A program made the position numbers and the translations under genes. A stretch of 64,000 nucleotides of DNA from an uncultured Desulfobacterales bacterium (lineage in GTDB: Bacteria > Desulfobacterota > Desulfobacteria > Desulfobacterales > JAHEIW01): the NCBI GenBank assembly GCA_947259495.1, contig CAMYLV010000030.1, positions 1-64,000 on the forward strand, written 5' to 3'. Each line of letters opens with the position of its first letter. The stretch's first letter is position 1. Below the pieces are notes generated by a model. The model had not been told where the DNA came from. It ran no database searches and was given only the letters and a program-made list of their open reading frames with translations. This document shows, piece after piece, positions 35,642 to 44,876 of the stretch.

Positions 35642-36507
35642 GTTTTTAGCCCTCCCCAGAGGCGCTCCACCCCCAAATAGCGATTGTAAATCGCAAAAAC
35701 AACCAGCGTGGCCAGCAAAAGGATAACCGACAGGGCCGACGCAAACGGCCAATTTAACAGGTCCACGACCTGAATCTGAATCAAGTTGGAAATCATCTGC
35801 TCCTTGCGCCCGCCCAGCAAGGCCGGTGTGATAAAAAATCCCAACGCCATAATAAAAACCAGCAGCGCCCCGGCACCGATGCCCGGCAGGCTCAGCGGAA
35901 AAGACACCCGCCAGAATGTCTGCCAGCGGGTGGCGCCCAGGTTTTGGGCCGCTTTTTCAAGGTTCAGATCGATTCCCATCATGACCGAGTAAATGGGGAA
36001 CACGATATAGGGCACAAAAATATGCGTCATACCGACCATCACGCCAAACTTGTTGTGCAGAAGCTTAAAAGGTGAGTCAACTAACCCGAGATAGGTGAGC
36101 ACCGTGTTGACCACACCGCTGCGCTGCAAAACGATAATCCAGGAATAATTGCGAACCAGAAGACTGATCATAAAAGAAAGGGTTATCGCCAATAAGAAAA
36201 AGTTGCGAATGCCGGGTTTGGCGCGCCGCAGCACATAGGCAATGGGATATCCCACGATCAAGGCCGACAAGGTGGATAAAACGCTAATTTGAAACGTAAT
36301 CCATAATACCCGCGAATATAAGGGCGTTTCAAAAAAATAGAGATAATGCTTTAGGGTAAAATCAGGACTGAACAAACTTTTGATCAGAATGCTTGAAATC
36401 GGATAGATAAAAAGCAGAAAAAGCGCCAGCAGGGCCGGAATCACCAGGATAAGCTGTCTGAAACTTTGCCGGTGCCAGAGGCTGCTGGTGGTGCTTTTAT
36501 AGTGCAT
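35638..36507 (-). CDS. potB: ABC transporter permease, spermidine/putrescine type (PotB-like)
   Basis: The 289-residue inner-membrane permease has six spans; the cytoplasmic EAA loop is 'AQNLGATRWQTFWRVSFPLSLPGI', quoted as 'AQNLGATRWQTFWRVSFPL'. The N-terminal 'LVIPALLALFLLFIYPISSIL' span is typical of PotB/PotH-type permeases. It overlaps potC by four bases and is preceded by a strong hairpin that separates it from potD. The partner components are encoded in the same unit. As with potC, a polyamine or related amine substrate is inferred from family and context. Confidence 0.85.
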   Translation of the reverse strand: MHYKSTTSSLWHRQSFRQLILVIPALLALFLLFIYPISSILIKSLFSPDFTLKHYLYFFETPLYSRVLWITFQISVLSTLSALIVGYPIAYVLRRAKPGIRNFFLLAITLSFMISLLVRNYSWIIVLQRSGVVNTVLTYLGLVDSPFKLLHNKFGVMVGMTHIFVPYIVFPIYSVMMGIDLNLEKAAQNLGATRWQTFWRVSFPLSLPGIGAGALLVFIMALGFFITPALLGGRKEQMISNLIQIQVVDLLNWPFASALSVILLLATLVVFAIYNRYLGVERLWGGLKT

Positions 36508-36545
36508 GATGTTTCGGCTGCTTCAAATTCGTTAAAGGGTTGCCT

Positions 36546-36576
36546 GACCGGGGGAAGCAGCAAACCTCCCCCGGTC
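36546..36576. other. Strong hairpin between potD and potB
   Basis: GACCGGGGGA (36546-36555) and TCCCCCGGTC (36567-36576) form a perfect 10-bp stem with an 11-base loop just past the binding-protein gene. There is no T-run, so it is not a terminator; such stems often protect the upstream mRNA and keep binding-protein levels above those of the membrane parts. The liv locus has the same arrangement. Confidence 0.6.
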
Positions 36577-36611
36577 TGATTAAACATCTCATTTGTGGTT
36601 TAACATTGCGC

Positions 36612-37709
36612 TTAAGAAATTAGCCAGGTCTTCCACTTCTCAGTCAAAGGTGCCAGATTCGGTCCCCAGTAATCCGCATCATGAGCAAACTGCTTTTTCA
36701 GGTTTTCAGGATAGGACGGCAGCTCTTTGGCTCTCTCCGGCGTGATATAATTAAAAGCTTTGAGGTTGGTGGGGCCATAGGCAATGAATTTCTGCATTTG
36801 CTCGCCCTGGCGCTCTGCAGAAATCGCAAAATTGATGAATTTCATCGCCAGCTCTCGGTTGGGGTTGCCCTTGGGGATGGCCCACCAATCCAGATCCAGA
36901 CAGCCCCCTTCCCAGACGATCTCCAGAGGCACACCCTTTCCCTGGGCCACATTAACGCGTCCGTTCCAGGCGGATGCGTAGTGCGCCTCGGCACTCGTCA
37001 ACAGTTGAATCTGTTGAGCCCCGTTTTTCCACCAAACCGTGATTTGGTCTTTGATCGCATCCATTTTCTTAAAGGCCCGCTCGACGTGAATGGGGTAAAC
37101 CTTGTCCATGGGCACACCGTCAGCTAGCAAAGCGAACTCCAAATTAAATGGAGCCTGATCCTGCAGCGCCCGCGGTCCCGGAAAGTTTTTCACATCCCAG
37201 AAATCAGCCCAGCTGGAGCAGGGTTTCTTATCGCCAAGGGCTTTTTTGTTATAAGCCAGAGACGTCGTCCAGAAAATGTTGCCGATGGCCGCTTTGCGAA
37301 TGGCCTTCTTGTCGATACCCTCGAGGTTGACCACACTGGTATCGATGGGTTCTAATAGATTTTCCAGTTCGCCGCGGGCAACATGGCGGGTTTCCAAATC
37401 CACCACATCCCATTCATAAGATTTTGCGTCGACCTGAGCTTTAACTTTGGCAATATCCGGACCGGATGCTTCGATGATTTTCACGCCGAATTTATCCGCA
37501 AAAGGCTGAATGAGCGCTTTGCGTTGAGATTCCTGATAGGAACCGCCGTAGGAGCAAACCTTCAGGGTGCCGCCCTTAGCCATGGTGGTGTGAACAAATG
37601 GTCCCACTGACGCCGTCACCAAAGCTGCACCGGTCGCCGCGCCGGTTGTGACGATAAATTCACGACGGGTCATGCCCTTCTTGTTTTGGGTTTCCTTTTT
37701 CTTTTTCAT
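36612..37709 (-). CDS. potD: Tat-exported polyamine-type substrate-binding protein (PotD/YdcS-like)
   Basis: The 365-residue precursor begins with a Tat signal: Arg15-Arg16 in 'TRREFIV' then a hydrophobic stretch and a cleavage region near 'HTTMAKG'. The mature protein is a PBP2-family binding protein ('LKVCSYGGSYQESQRKALIQPF', here in parts 'KVCSYGGSYQESQRKA', and 'ETRHVARGELENLLEPID'), typical of spermidine/putrescine or YdcS-like carriers. GGAGG lies seven bases before the ATG. It is the second gene of the potA-D-B-C unit. Folding before export through Tat is unusual for this family but not rare. Confidence 0.85.
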   Translation of the reverse strand: MKKKKETQNKKGMTRREFIVTTGAATGAALVTASVGPFVHTTMAKGGTLKVCSYGGSYQESQRKALIQPFADKFGVKIIEASGPDIAKVKAQVDAKSYEWDVVDLETRHVARGELENLLEPIDTSVVNLEGIDKKAIRKAAIGNIFWTTSLAYNKKALGDKKPCSSWADFWDVKNFPGPRALQDQAPFNLEFALLADGVPMDKVYPIHVERAFKKMDAIKDQITVWWKNGAQQIQLLTSAEAHYASAWNGRVNVAQGKGVPLEIVWEGGCLDLDWWAIPKGNPNRELAMKFINFAISAERQGEQMQKFIAYGPTNLKAFNYITPERAKELPSYPENLKKQFAHDADYWGPNLAPLTEKWKTWLIS

Positions 37710-37751
37710 TCCACACCTCCTTATTTGTTCGGGTTATGGACAACGATACAT

Positions 37752-38837
37752 TTACTTTAAAGCAATTCCGTGGCGTGTTCGCCAGCCGATGGTAATATCA
37801 CCTCCGATCTTGAAATTTTGGACACTGGGTCCGCTTTGCACCTTTACATCGACGATTATCCCTGCCGCCAGGCTGACGCGATAAATTCTGGCTTCACCAA
37901 CATAGACAATCTCTTCGATTCGGCCACTAAAACGATTGATAATATCATTGGAATCATCTGCATCGGCGGTGAGGATTTGAATTTTTTCGGGACGGATGGC
38001 AACCGAAACCTCTTCGCCGGCATCGGCCTGATTGAATTTTGCAACCCAAACTTTCAGGCCCTCTTCGGTCTCGACAGCGGTTCGGTCACCATTGGTTTCC
38101 GCAATTTGTCCTTTTAAAAAATTGGACTCACCAATAAAATCGGCCACGAAAAGATTGGCCGGGGTCTCATACAGCGCCACCGGCGTATCCAGCTGGACAA
38201 TTTTCCCTTCGTTCATAATGGCGATGCGATCCGACATCGTCAGCGCCTCTTCCTGGTCGTGGGTGACATAAATAACGGTAATGTCCAGAGACTCCTGAAG
38301 ATGCTTGATTTCCAGCCGCATGTGGTCACGCAGTTTCTTGTCCAGCGCGCCCAGGGGCTCATCCATCAACAGGATTTTGGGTTTAAAAACAATGGCCCGG
38401 GCCAGAGCAATGCGTTGTTGTTGCCCGCCACTCAGTTGATGCGGGTAACGGCTCTCAAATCCCGGCAATTTGACCAGTTCGAGTGCTTCCGTGACCGCCC
38501 GGTGAATTTTATTGCCGGGGGTTTTGCGCATTTTCAGTGGAAAGGCAATGTTGTCAGATACGGTCATGTGGGGAAAGAGCGCATAGTTTTGAAAAACCAT
38601 GCCAATGCCGCGATTATTCGGCGCAACCGTGGTGATATCGTCATTTTCCAGCAAAATCTCACCTCGGTCAGGGATTTCAAAACCGGCAATCATATTCAAT
38701 GAGGTGGTCTTGCCCGACCCGCTGGGGCCCAGCAACGTCAGAAACTCGCCGTGCTGAATGCTCAAGGATACGTTATCAACCGCTCTGACATCCCCAAATA
38801 ATTTTGAGACATTGATAAGCTCAAGCTGATGTCCCAT
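37752..38837 (-). CDS. potA: ABC transporter ATP-binding protein (PotA-like)
   Basis: The 361-residue ATPase has Walker A 'GPSGSGKTTSLNM', signature 'LSGGQQQRIALARAI', Walker B 'ILLMDEPLGALD' and the His switch 'VTHDQEEA', followed by a TOBE-type regulatory domain from about 250. These are hallmarks of polyamine/sugar-type importer ATPases. ATG 38837 has GGAGG 11 bases upstream; an in-frame TTG at 38855 would overlap that site. It is the first gene of a potA-D-B-C unit on the minus strand. The next gene upstream on that strand is the FAD dehydrogenase, 276 bp away. Confidence 0.9.
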   Translation of the reverse strand: MGHQLELINVSKLFGDVRAVDNVSLSIQHGEFLTLLGPSGSGKTTSLNMIAGFEIPDRGEILLENDDITTVAPNNRGIGMVFQNYALFPHMTVSDNIAFPLKMRKTPGNKIHRAVTEALELVKLPGFESRYPHQLSGGQQQRIALARAIVFKPKILLMDEPLGALDKKLRDHMRLEIKHLQESLDITVIYVTHDQEEALTMSDRIAIMNEGKIVQLDTPVALYETPANLFVADFIGESNFLKGQIAETNGDRTAVETEEGLKVWVAKFNQADAGEEVSVAIRPEKIQILTADADDSNDIINRFSGRIEEIVYVGEARIYRVSLAAGIIVDVKVQSGPSVQNFKIGGDITIGWRTRHGIALK

Positions 38838-39113
38838 CTTGCGGTTTTCCTCCAATAGACGGCACGCATATTAAAGAAAAAATAACCCTTTAGAGATAAG
38901 TCAAGTTAAGGCAAACATGTTGATAGACCACGCTCGGCCTGTTGCGGTGCGGAGCGCTAAAAAACCCTGCTGAGAATGGGCAACCATAATTCCATACCTG
39001 ATACCTTTGACCAGGTCAAGAAGACAACTCATGCGAGGAAGCGAGTTGTCAAAAATTAGCACAAGAAATGAAACCGCTTCTAAAATTTATAAGAATAACG
39101 CTTCAGATTTATT

Positions 39114-40499
39114 TCACGGAAAAATCTTGCCTGGATTGAGAATTCCATTGGGATCAAACAACGCCTTGATCTGCTTCATCCAATCCAGGCTTTTGCCGTG
39201 CTCGGCGGTCATGTACTTTTTCTTCCCCAGGCCCACGCCGTGCTCTCCGGTGGCGGTCCCGCCCAGATCGAGCGCTTTAGACACCAGGCGTTGGACCAGT
39301 TTGTCAATTTGCGCCCATTGCTTTTCGTCACCTTTCTTGCCGGGAATATTAAAATGCACGTTGCCGTCACCGGCATGACCGAAGGTATATCCCATAATGC
39401 CGGTCGCATTCATCTCTTCTCCGATTAAGGCAATCATTTCCGGGTAGGCCGTATTGGGAACGGCCACGTCAACCACCAGCGTACCGCAATCCGGATGGGT
39501 GCGAATAATCATCTCCCCCAGCGCATGCCGGGCCTTGAAAATGTGGTCCCGCTCCGCCTTGCCCAAACCGGATCTGAATTCCGTACACCCCTGTTCGTTA
39601 CAAATTTCCCGGCCCATATCCAAAATCTCCACCAGGTGGCCGGCGGTGGAACTGTGAAACTCAACAAACAGGGTGGGCGAGACATTCAGGCCCAGCTGCT
39701 CTTCGCGATTCATGAGTTCAATGCATTCGGGCCCCAGCAACTCCAGTGCGGCCGGGTTGAGGCCGGAGCGAATGATTTCAAAAACCGCTTTGCTGGCCGC
39801 TGCGACGGATGGAAAGGTGGCAATAGCGGCCGAATACTCTACCGGAAAACCCACCAGGCGCAGGGTGGCGCCGACCACAACGCCCAGTGTCCCTTCGGAT
39901 CCCACCATCAGATGAATCAAATCATAGCCCGAAGATGTTTTGGCTGCGCGGGTGCCCAGCTCGATGATTTCGCCGTTGGCCAAAACGACTTCCAGCCGCA
40001 AAACATAATCCTTGGTGGAGCCGTAATAAACCGTGCGGGTCCCGCTGGCGTTATTGGCAATCATGCCGCCCACGGTGGCCCGGGCCCCGGGATCGGGCGG
40101 GAAAAACAGGCCGGTGTGCCGCAGTTTTTCGTTTAGGTCCTGATAAATGACCCCGGGCTCCACATCAGCCTGAAAATCTTCGGCGCGGATGTTCAAGATA
40201 CGGTTCATCTGGGAAAAATCCAAAACGATGCCCTTTTGAACGGGAATCGGATTTCCTTCCAGGCTCGATCCGGAGCCCCAGCCGGTTATCGGAATCCGGT
40301 GGGCATTGGCATATCTTAGTATGGCCGCCACCTCGCTGCGATCCACCGGCCAGGCGACCGCCTCCGGTCGGCGGGCCGGGTGCTGCGATTGATCTTTGGC
40401 GTGCAGGTCGAGAACCGAATCGCCGGTGGAAAAGCGATCCCGCGCGACCATGGCCTGCAAATTTTTTAAATGGTTTTGATCCAGAGAATTGAATTTCAA
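39114..40499 (-). CDS. FAD-linked D-2-hydroxyacid (D-lactate/glycolate-type) dehydrogenase
   Basis: The 461-residue protein has an N-terminal PCMH-type FAD-binding domain ('ITGWGSGSSLEGNPIPV', 'FPPDPGARATVGGMIANNASGTRTVYYG') and a C-terminal GlcD/FAD-oxidase domain ('YTFGHAGDGNVHFNIP', 'GEHGVGLGKKKYM'). The signature His and the glycine-rich loops are present. Such enzymes oxidise D-lactate, glycolate or D-2-hydroxyglutarate to the 2-oxo acid, passing electrons to a carrier. A GGAGG ribosome site lies five bases upstream of the ATG. It is divergent from livK and 276 bp upstream of the pot unit. Exact substrate cannot be read. Confidence 0.85.
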   Translation of the reverse strand: MKFNSLDQNHLKNLQAMVARDRFSTGDSVLDLHAKDQSQHPARRPEAVAWPVDRSEVAAILRYANAHRIPITGWGSGSSLEGNPIPVQKGIVLDFSQMNRILNIRAEDFQADVEPGVIYQDLNEKLRHTGLFFPPDPGARATVGGMIANNASGTRTVYYGSTKDYVLRLEVVLANGEIIELGTRAAKTSSGYDLIHLMVGSEGTLGVVVGATLRLVGFPVEYSAAIATFPSVAAASKAVFEIIRSGLNPAALELLGPECIELMNREEQLGLNVSPTLFVEFHSSTAGHLVEILDMGREICNEQGCTEFRSGLGKAERDHIFKARHALGEMIIRTHPDCGTLVVDVAVPNTAYPEMIALIGEEMNATGIMGYTFGHAGDGNVHFNIPGKKGDEKQWAQIDKLVQRLVSKALDLGGTATGEHGVGLGKKKYMTAEHGKSLDWMKQIKALFDPNGILNPGKIFP

Positions 40500-40710
40500 C
40501 CTAACCTCCTGTGGGCGCTGGAAGAAGGCCCCGGAAGTGTTCTTCCTTTTGAATATGTCTTGACTTCAGGGTGTAACCTATATAGGAAAGAATATCAAAA
40601 CAAAAAATGAATCGCATTCAGTTAAACCGCAAAAAGCATACAACGGTTTAGCAAAATACAAATCAGGCACCCGTGTTAACGTTCAACCCAAACGTGGAAG
40701 GAGGGTCATG

Positions 40711-41937
40711 ATGAAAAAAAATATGTTTATCATCAGTTTAACATTGCTGGTGGGCCTTTTTGCCATCTCCTCGATTTTGATGCCGCTAGATGCCCGGGCA
40801 AAGAACATCAAAGTCGGAGTTATCGACTGTTACAGCGGGCCTGCAGCTGTTTTTGGAAAAGATGCCCTCAACGGATTCAAGCTGGCTTTAAAGGAAATTA
40901 ACCAGCAAGGCGTTTTGGGCAAAAAAATTGAGTTCACCACCCGCGATACCAAGTTTAAGGTGGATCTGGCACTGAACTTTGCAAAAGAATTGGTACTGCG
41001 AGAAGATGTCGATATTCTCGTCGGTACCATTAACAGCGGGGCGGCGCTGGCCGTATCGGAAGCGGTGGCCAAAAGAGAAAAAGTGCCGTTTATCGCCTGG
41101 ATTTCCAAAAGTGAAAACATCACCGGCAAAAAAGGTCATCGTTATGTGTTCTCGGCCGGCGAAAATACAGCCATGGCCGGTAAATCCGGCGGGGTTGCGC
41201 TGGCCACTAAACCCTATACCACTTACTGGATTGCCGGGGACGATTATGAATACGGACATGCGATTGCCGATGCGGCCTGGAGGAACCTCAAAGCGCGAAA
41301 ACCGGAAGTGGAGATCATCGGTAAATCCTGGTGGAAGCCGGGTGAACCCGATCTGATTCCCTACATCACCTCCATTTTGGCCGCCAAACCGGACGCGGTC
41401 ATCTTTGCCACCGGCGGTCGCAGTATGACCAATATTATGAAAGCTATCAAGGCCACCGGCATGGCCGACAAAGTGGCGATTTATATTCACAGTGCCACCG
41501 ATCACGCGGTATTAAAACCGCTGGGCATGGAAGCACCCGAAGGGGTGATGGGCACCATCGACTACCACTTTTATTATCCGGATATTTCGACCAACCGGCG
41601 CTTTGTCAATGCCTATAAAGCTGCTTATGGCAACCCGCCCGGTTTTCCGGCCTTTCAAGCTTATATCACAGCTTATTTCATTGCCGAAGCATACAAAAAA
41701 GCCGGTTCCCTGGATACCGAAAAATTTATTGATGCCCTTGAAGGCTTACAGATTCAGAGCCCGGCGGGCAGGATTGAAATGCGCGCCTGCGATCATCAGG
41801 CGATTTTGCCCATGTATCTGGGCGTAACCAAGCTATCGCCTGAACTGGGTGTTGCTATTTCTTCGGATATCTATACCTTGCGGGGAACGGAAGTGATGCC
41901 GTCCTGCCAGGAGATTATGGAAGCCCGGGGTCAATAA
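40711..41937 (+). CDS. livK: Branched-chain amino acid-type substrate-binding protein (LivK-like)
   Basis: The 408-residue precursor has a signal peptide (residues 1-30, cut near 'DARAKN') and a periplasmic type I binding fold: 'VGVIDCYSGPAAVFGKDALNGFK', here as 'IDCYSGPAAVFGKDAL', 'LREDVDILVGTINSG' and 'YHFYYPDIS'. It supplies the LivHMGF permease encoded downstream. Strong AAGGAGG is six bases before ATG 40711 (a further ATG at 40708 sits three bases away and is less likely). The ligand may be a branched-chain or other amino acid; the neighbouring gabT suggests an amine or amino acid substrate. A possible promoter region lies in the 208-bp divergent gap. Confidence 0.85.
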   Translation: MKKNMFIISLTLLVGLFAISSILMPLDARAKNIKVGVIDCYSGPAAVFGKDALNGFKLALKEINQQGVLGKKIEFTTRDTKFKVDLALNFAKELVLREDVDILVGTINSGAALAVSEAVAKREKVPFIAWISKSENITGKKGHRYVFSAGENTAMAGKSGGVALATKPYTTYWIAGDDYEYGHAIADAAWRNLKARKPEVEIIGKSWWKPGEPDLIPYITSILAAKPDAVIFATGGRSMTNIMKAIKATGMADKVAIYIHSATDHAVLKPLGMEAPEGVMGTIDYHFYYPDISTNRRFVNAYKAAYGNPPGFPAFQAYITAYFIAEAYKKAGSLDTEKFIDALEGLQIQSPAGRIEMRACDHQAILPMYLGVTKLSPELGVAISSDIYTLRGTEVMPSCQEIMEARGQ

Positions 41938-41983
41938 ACAGCCGGTTCATTACATTTACCCGCCCGCTCTCTTAAAAACGGCC

Positions 41984-42020
41984 GGTCCTGCTCGGTGAGT
42001 CACTGACACCGAGCAGGACC
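41984..42020. other. Strong hairpin between livK and livH
   Basis: GGTCCTGCTCGGTG (41984-41997) and CACCGAGCAGGACC (42007-42020) form a perfect 14-bp stem with a nine-base loop. No T-run follows. It probably stabilises livK mRNA or attenuates the permease genes, like the stem after potD. Confidence 0.7.
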
Positions 42021-42131
42021 GCACCCTGTAGCGCTCCGACGGGCAGGTAATATATTAATGGCGTATCATAATTTCACAAGCCAGCGGACAGAGAGTAAGT
42101 GAAAGGTGATGAAAACTGAAGGATGAAGCAC

Positions 42132-42195
42132 CTATCTGTCGTCTGTCCTCTGTTTTCTGATCTCTGCTCTCTGACCTCTGTCATCTGCCCTCTAC
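42132..42195. repeat. Low-complexity CTCTGNNCT-type tract between livK and livH
   Basis: The tract consists of imperfect short repeats of a pyrimidine-rich unit (for example CTGTCCTCTGTTTTCTGATC and CTCTGACCTCTGTCATCTGC). Its complement resembles the purine-rich tract inside the hybrid kinase gene at 51966-52056 (ACAGAGGACAGAAAACAG type). The rest of the 41938-42262 gap has no other gene or element besides the hairpin. Confidence 0.65.
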
Positions 42196-42262
42196 CCAAC
42201 CTGCATTATGGCTGAAAAACGCATGTCGATAAATACAAGGATTCGCTAAGGAATTAGCAACT

Positions 42263-43159
42263 ATGGAAGGTGGACAGACAATAACCCTTGCGGCCTTGAG
42301 CATTACACTTTTAGTCGGTCTGAGCCGTGCTATGATTCTGTTCATTGTCACCTCCGGCCTCAGTTTTGTGCTCGGTGTGCTGCGGGTGCCGAATGTGGCC
42401 CACGGCTCCCTCTATATGATCGGTGCTTTTGCAGCCTACAGCATTTCCGCGCTGTTCGGCAGCGGTTCGGTCGGCTTCTGGCTGGCCCTGATTTTTGCAC
42501 CCCTGGTGGTTGCACTGATCAGCCTGATTGCGGAGCGTTCATTGTTCTGTCATCTCTACGAGCGCGAGCACCTGATGCTGCTGCTGTTTACCTTTGCCCT
42601 GATGCTGATCCTGGGCGATTTAACCAAAATCGTGTGGGGCGCCGACTATCGCTCCATTATGCCACCAAGCCTGCTCCAGGGATTCGTAACCATTTTTGAC
42701 TCCCCGTTTCCCAAATACAATCTGTTTCTGCTGATCATCGGTCCGCTGGTGGCCATCGGGCTGTGGCTGTTTTCCACCAAAACCAAAATGGGCAAAATCG
42801 CCCGGGCCGCCGCCGTCGATATGGAGATGGTCGGCGCCATCGGAATTAATGTCAGCTGGGTGTTTGCTTTTGCATTCGTCCTGGGCTGTCTGCTGGCCGG
42901 ATTGGGCGGCGCCCTGGTCTCACCGACCATCAGTGTCACGCTGGGAATGGATCACGACATCATTATCGAAGCTTTTCTGATCGTCACCATCGGCGGGTTG
43001 GGAAACATGTGGGGTGCGCTGGTCGGTTCGCTGATATTCGGCATCACCCAATCATTCGGCGTCTTGTTGTGGCCGCAGTTTGCCATCGTGTTTCCCTATC
43101 TTGCGGTGGTGATTATTTTGACCCTGAAACCGACCGGTTTGCTGAAATCGGTATGGTAG
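42263..43159 (+). CDS. livH: Branched-chain amino acid ABC permease (LivH-like)
   Basis: The 298-residue membrane protein has about eight spans with the family signatures 'GLSFVLGVLRVPNVAHGSLYMIGAF', here in parts 'LRVPNVAHGSLYMIGAF', and the cytoplasmic loop 'RAAAVDMEMVGAIGIN'. It is one of two permeases of the Liv importer. An AAGGA site lies ten bases before the ATG. The following livM begins 13 bp downstream with a good ribosome site. The gene is in a plus-strand unit livK-H-M-G-F, after the hairpin and low-complexity tract that separate it from livK. Confidence 0.88.
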   Translation: MEGGQTITLAALSITLLVGLSRAMILFIVTSGLSFVLGVLRVPNVAHGSLYMIGAFAAYSISALFGSGSVGFWLALIFAPLVVALISLIAERSLFCHLYEREHLMLLLFTFALMLILGDLTKIVWGADYRSIMPPSLLQGFVTIFDSPFPKYNLFLLIIGPLVAIGLWLFSTKTKMGKIARAAAVDMEMVGAIGINVSWVFAFAFVLGCLLAGLGGALVSPTISVTLGMDHDIIIEAFLIVTIGGLGNMWGALVGSLIFGITQSFGVLLWPQFAIVFPYLAVVIILTLKPTGLLKSVW

Positions 43160-43172
43160 AAAGGAGCTGGCG

Positions 43173-44138
43173 TTGTTTGGTGAGTTGATACGGCAAAAAT
43201 CGTTCGGCGTCAGCCTCGCTGTTTTCTTGGTTCTGCTTTTGGCGCCGTCATTCCTGCCCAGATTCTACATCTATCTTCTGGCCGTTATTTTTGTAACTGC
43301 GCTGCTGGCCATGAGCTTAAATTTATGCGTGGGCCATGGCATGCTGTTTCAATTTCATCATGGCGTCTTTTACGGCGTCGGCGCCTATACGGCCGGGTTG
43401 TTGTTGGCCAAAACTTCCATACCGTGGTGGATGGCGTTTGTGGCCGGACCCCTGGCGGCCGCTTTTGCCGGTTTGCTGATCGGCTTGTTCTGTATCCGTT
43501 TAAACAAACTGTATTTCGGTATGCTGCAGATCTCTTTGGGATCCCTGATCTGGGCCATTGCATTTCGCTGGTACGGCCTCACCGGCGGCGATGACGGAAT
43601 TCATGGGATACCGATCCCTGATTTTATCGCATCGACCACCGGTTCTTATTATTTTGTTTTGATTGTTCTGGGAATTTGTTTGTTCCTGATGTATTTGATC
43701 TTAAAATCACCCTTCGGCTCCACCCTGCAGGCCATCCGCGACAACCCGGAGCGTTGTGCTGCCGTGGGTATCCATGTGCGTCACCACCAGCTCAAAACCA
43801 TTGTCATCGCCACCTTTTTCGGTGGTGTCGCCGGGGTGCTCTTTGTGGTGGTGGAAGGGTCGATTTTCCCGGACCTGCTGTTCTGGGTCTTGTCCCTTGA
43901 AATCTTCATTATGTGTCTGCTGGGCGGATGGTTTACATTTGCCGGGCCCATTTTAGGGGCAGCCATAATTGTTTCCCTGAGGACTTTCGTGGGAACCTAC
44001 ACCGAATACTGGACCCTTATTCTGGGCGTCATTTTAATTTTACTGATTTTCTTTCTGCCGGAAGGCATCATGGGCTATAATTACCGGCAACTTTTCCGCT
44101 CCCGGACGAAATATGCACACGATAGCCAGATGGAGTAA
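43173..44138 (+). CDS. livM: Branched-chain amino acid ABC permease (LivM-like)
   Basis: The 321-residue permease has about nine spans and LivM signatures 'LCVGHGMLFQFHHGVFYGVGAYTAG', here as 'HHGVFYGVGAYTAGLLLAK', and the loop 'IRDNPERCAAVGIHVRHHQ'. The TTG at 43173 is supported by AAGGAG six bases upstream and is the only start close to the expected N-terminus. It forms the membrane channel with LivH, driven by LivG and LivF. The stop is followed after three bases by the livG start, so translation is close-coupled. The C-terminal tail is Arg/Lys-rich and cytoplasmic by appearance. Confidence 0.88.
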   Translation: MFGELIRQKSFGVSLAVFLVLLLAPSFLPRFYIYLLAVIFVTALLAMSLNLCVGHGMLFQFHHGVFYGVGAYTAGLLLAKTSIPWWMAFVAGPLAAAFAGLLIGLFCIRLNKLYFGMLQISLGSLIWAIAFRWYGLTGGDDGIHGIPIPDFIASTTGSYYFVLIVLGICLFLMYLILKSPFGSTLQAIRDNPERCAAVGIHVRHHQLKTIVIATFFGGVAGVLFVVVEGSIFPDLLFWVLSLEIFIMCLLGGWFTFAGPILGAAIIVSLRTFVGTYTEYWTLILGVILILLIFFLPEGIMGYNYRQLFRSRTKYAHDSQME

Positions 44139-44141
44139 CGA

Positions 44142-44876
44142 ATGCTTCGGGTTGAGGATTTGCATAAATCATTTGATGACTTTAAAGCCGTAAACGGTGC
44201 GCATCTCACCGTGGAAAGCGGACAGCTGGTGGCGGTGATCGGGCCCAACGGGGCCGGCAAAACCACATTGTTCAACCTGATTACCGGCCAGTTGCAGCCC
44301 GGTCGCGGCAGGATCCTATTAAACGATGAAGATATCAGCAAATTGCCGCCGCATGTCATCTGCCGTAAAGGCATCGCCCGCTCATTTCAAATTGCCAATG
44401 TTTTTCCACGGCTTTCGGTTTTCCGCAATGTGCAGGTATCGGTGCTGTCCCAGCAGAAACTCAGCAACAAACTTTTTCGGCCGGCATCACAGATAGCCGT
44501 TGAGGAGACCGGTCGCATCCTGGAAAGCGTCGGTCTTGTGGATAAAAAAATGGATCTGGCCGGCTCACTGTCCCATGGCGACAAGCGCATTCTGGAAATT
44601 GCCATCGCGCTGGGAAATGAACCGGAATTGCTGATTTTAGACGAACCCACAGCCGGCATGTCACCGGATGAGACCGCCACCACCATGGCGCTGATTCAAC
44701 GCCTGGCCGCCGATCAGGGCCTGACGATTTTGTTTTGCGAACATGACATGGAAGTAGTTTTTGGCACGGCGCAAAGCATCATGGTCATGCAGCAGGGAGG
44801 CACCATCGTCCAGGGCGATCCGCAAACTGTGAGACACAACACCGAAGTCCAAGAAGCCTACCTGGGAGACGAATGA
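44142..44876 (+). CDS. livG: Branched-chain amino acid ABC ATPase (LivG-like)
   Basis: The 244-residue ATPase has Walker A 'GPNGAGKTTLFNLI', the signature 'SLSHGDKRILEIAIAL' (SHGDKR in place of the commoner SYGxQR), Walker B 'LLILDEPTAGMS' and a typical LivG C-terminus 'VQEAYLGDE'. It energises the importer formed by LivH and LivM. It overlaps livF by four bases (ATGA), so the two ATPases are probably made in equal amounts. Length is standard (about 240-255). The gene follows livM after three bases. No unusual insertion is seen. Confidence 0.9.
   Translation: MLRVEDLHKSFDDFKAVNGAHLTVESGQLVAVIGPNGAGKTTLFNLITGQLQPGRGRILLNDEDISKLPPHVICRKGIARSFQIANVFPRLSVFRNVQVSVLSQQKLSNKLFRPASQIAVEETGRILESVGLVDKKMDLAGSLSHGDKRILEIAIALGNEPELLILDEPTAGMSPDETATTMALIQRLAADQGLTILFCEHDMEVVFGTAQSIMVMQQGGTIVQGDPQTVRHNTEVQEAYLGDE

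Noticed and set aside
39495-40136. 213-codon frame opposite the FAD dehydrogenase
   Set aside because: The minus-strand protein has clear FAD-binding motifs over the same bases.
42132-42195. Short repeats considered as a CRISPR array
   Set aside because: The units are short, imperfect and adjoin without spacers; there are no cas genes in the window.
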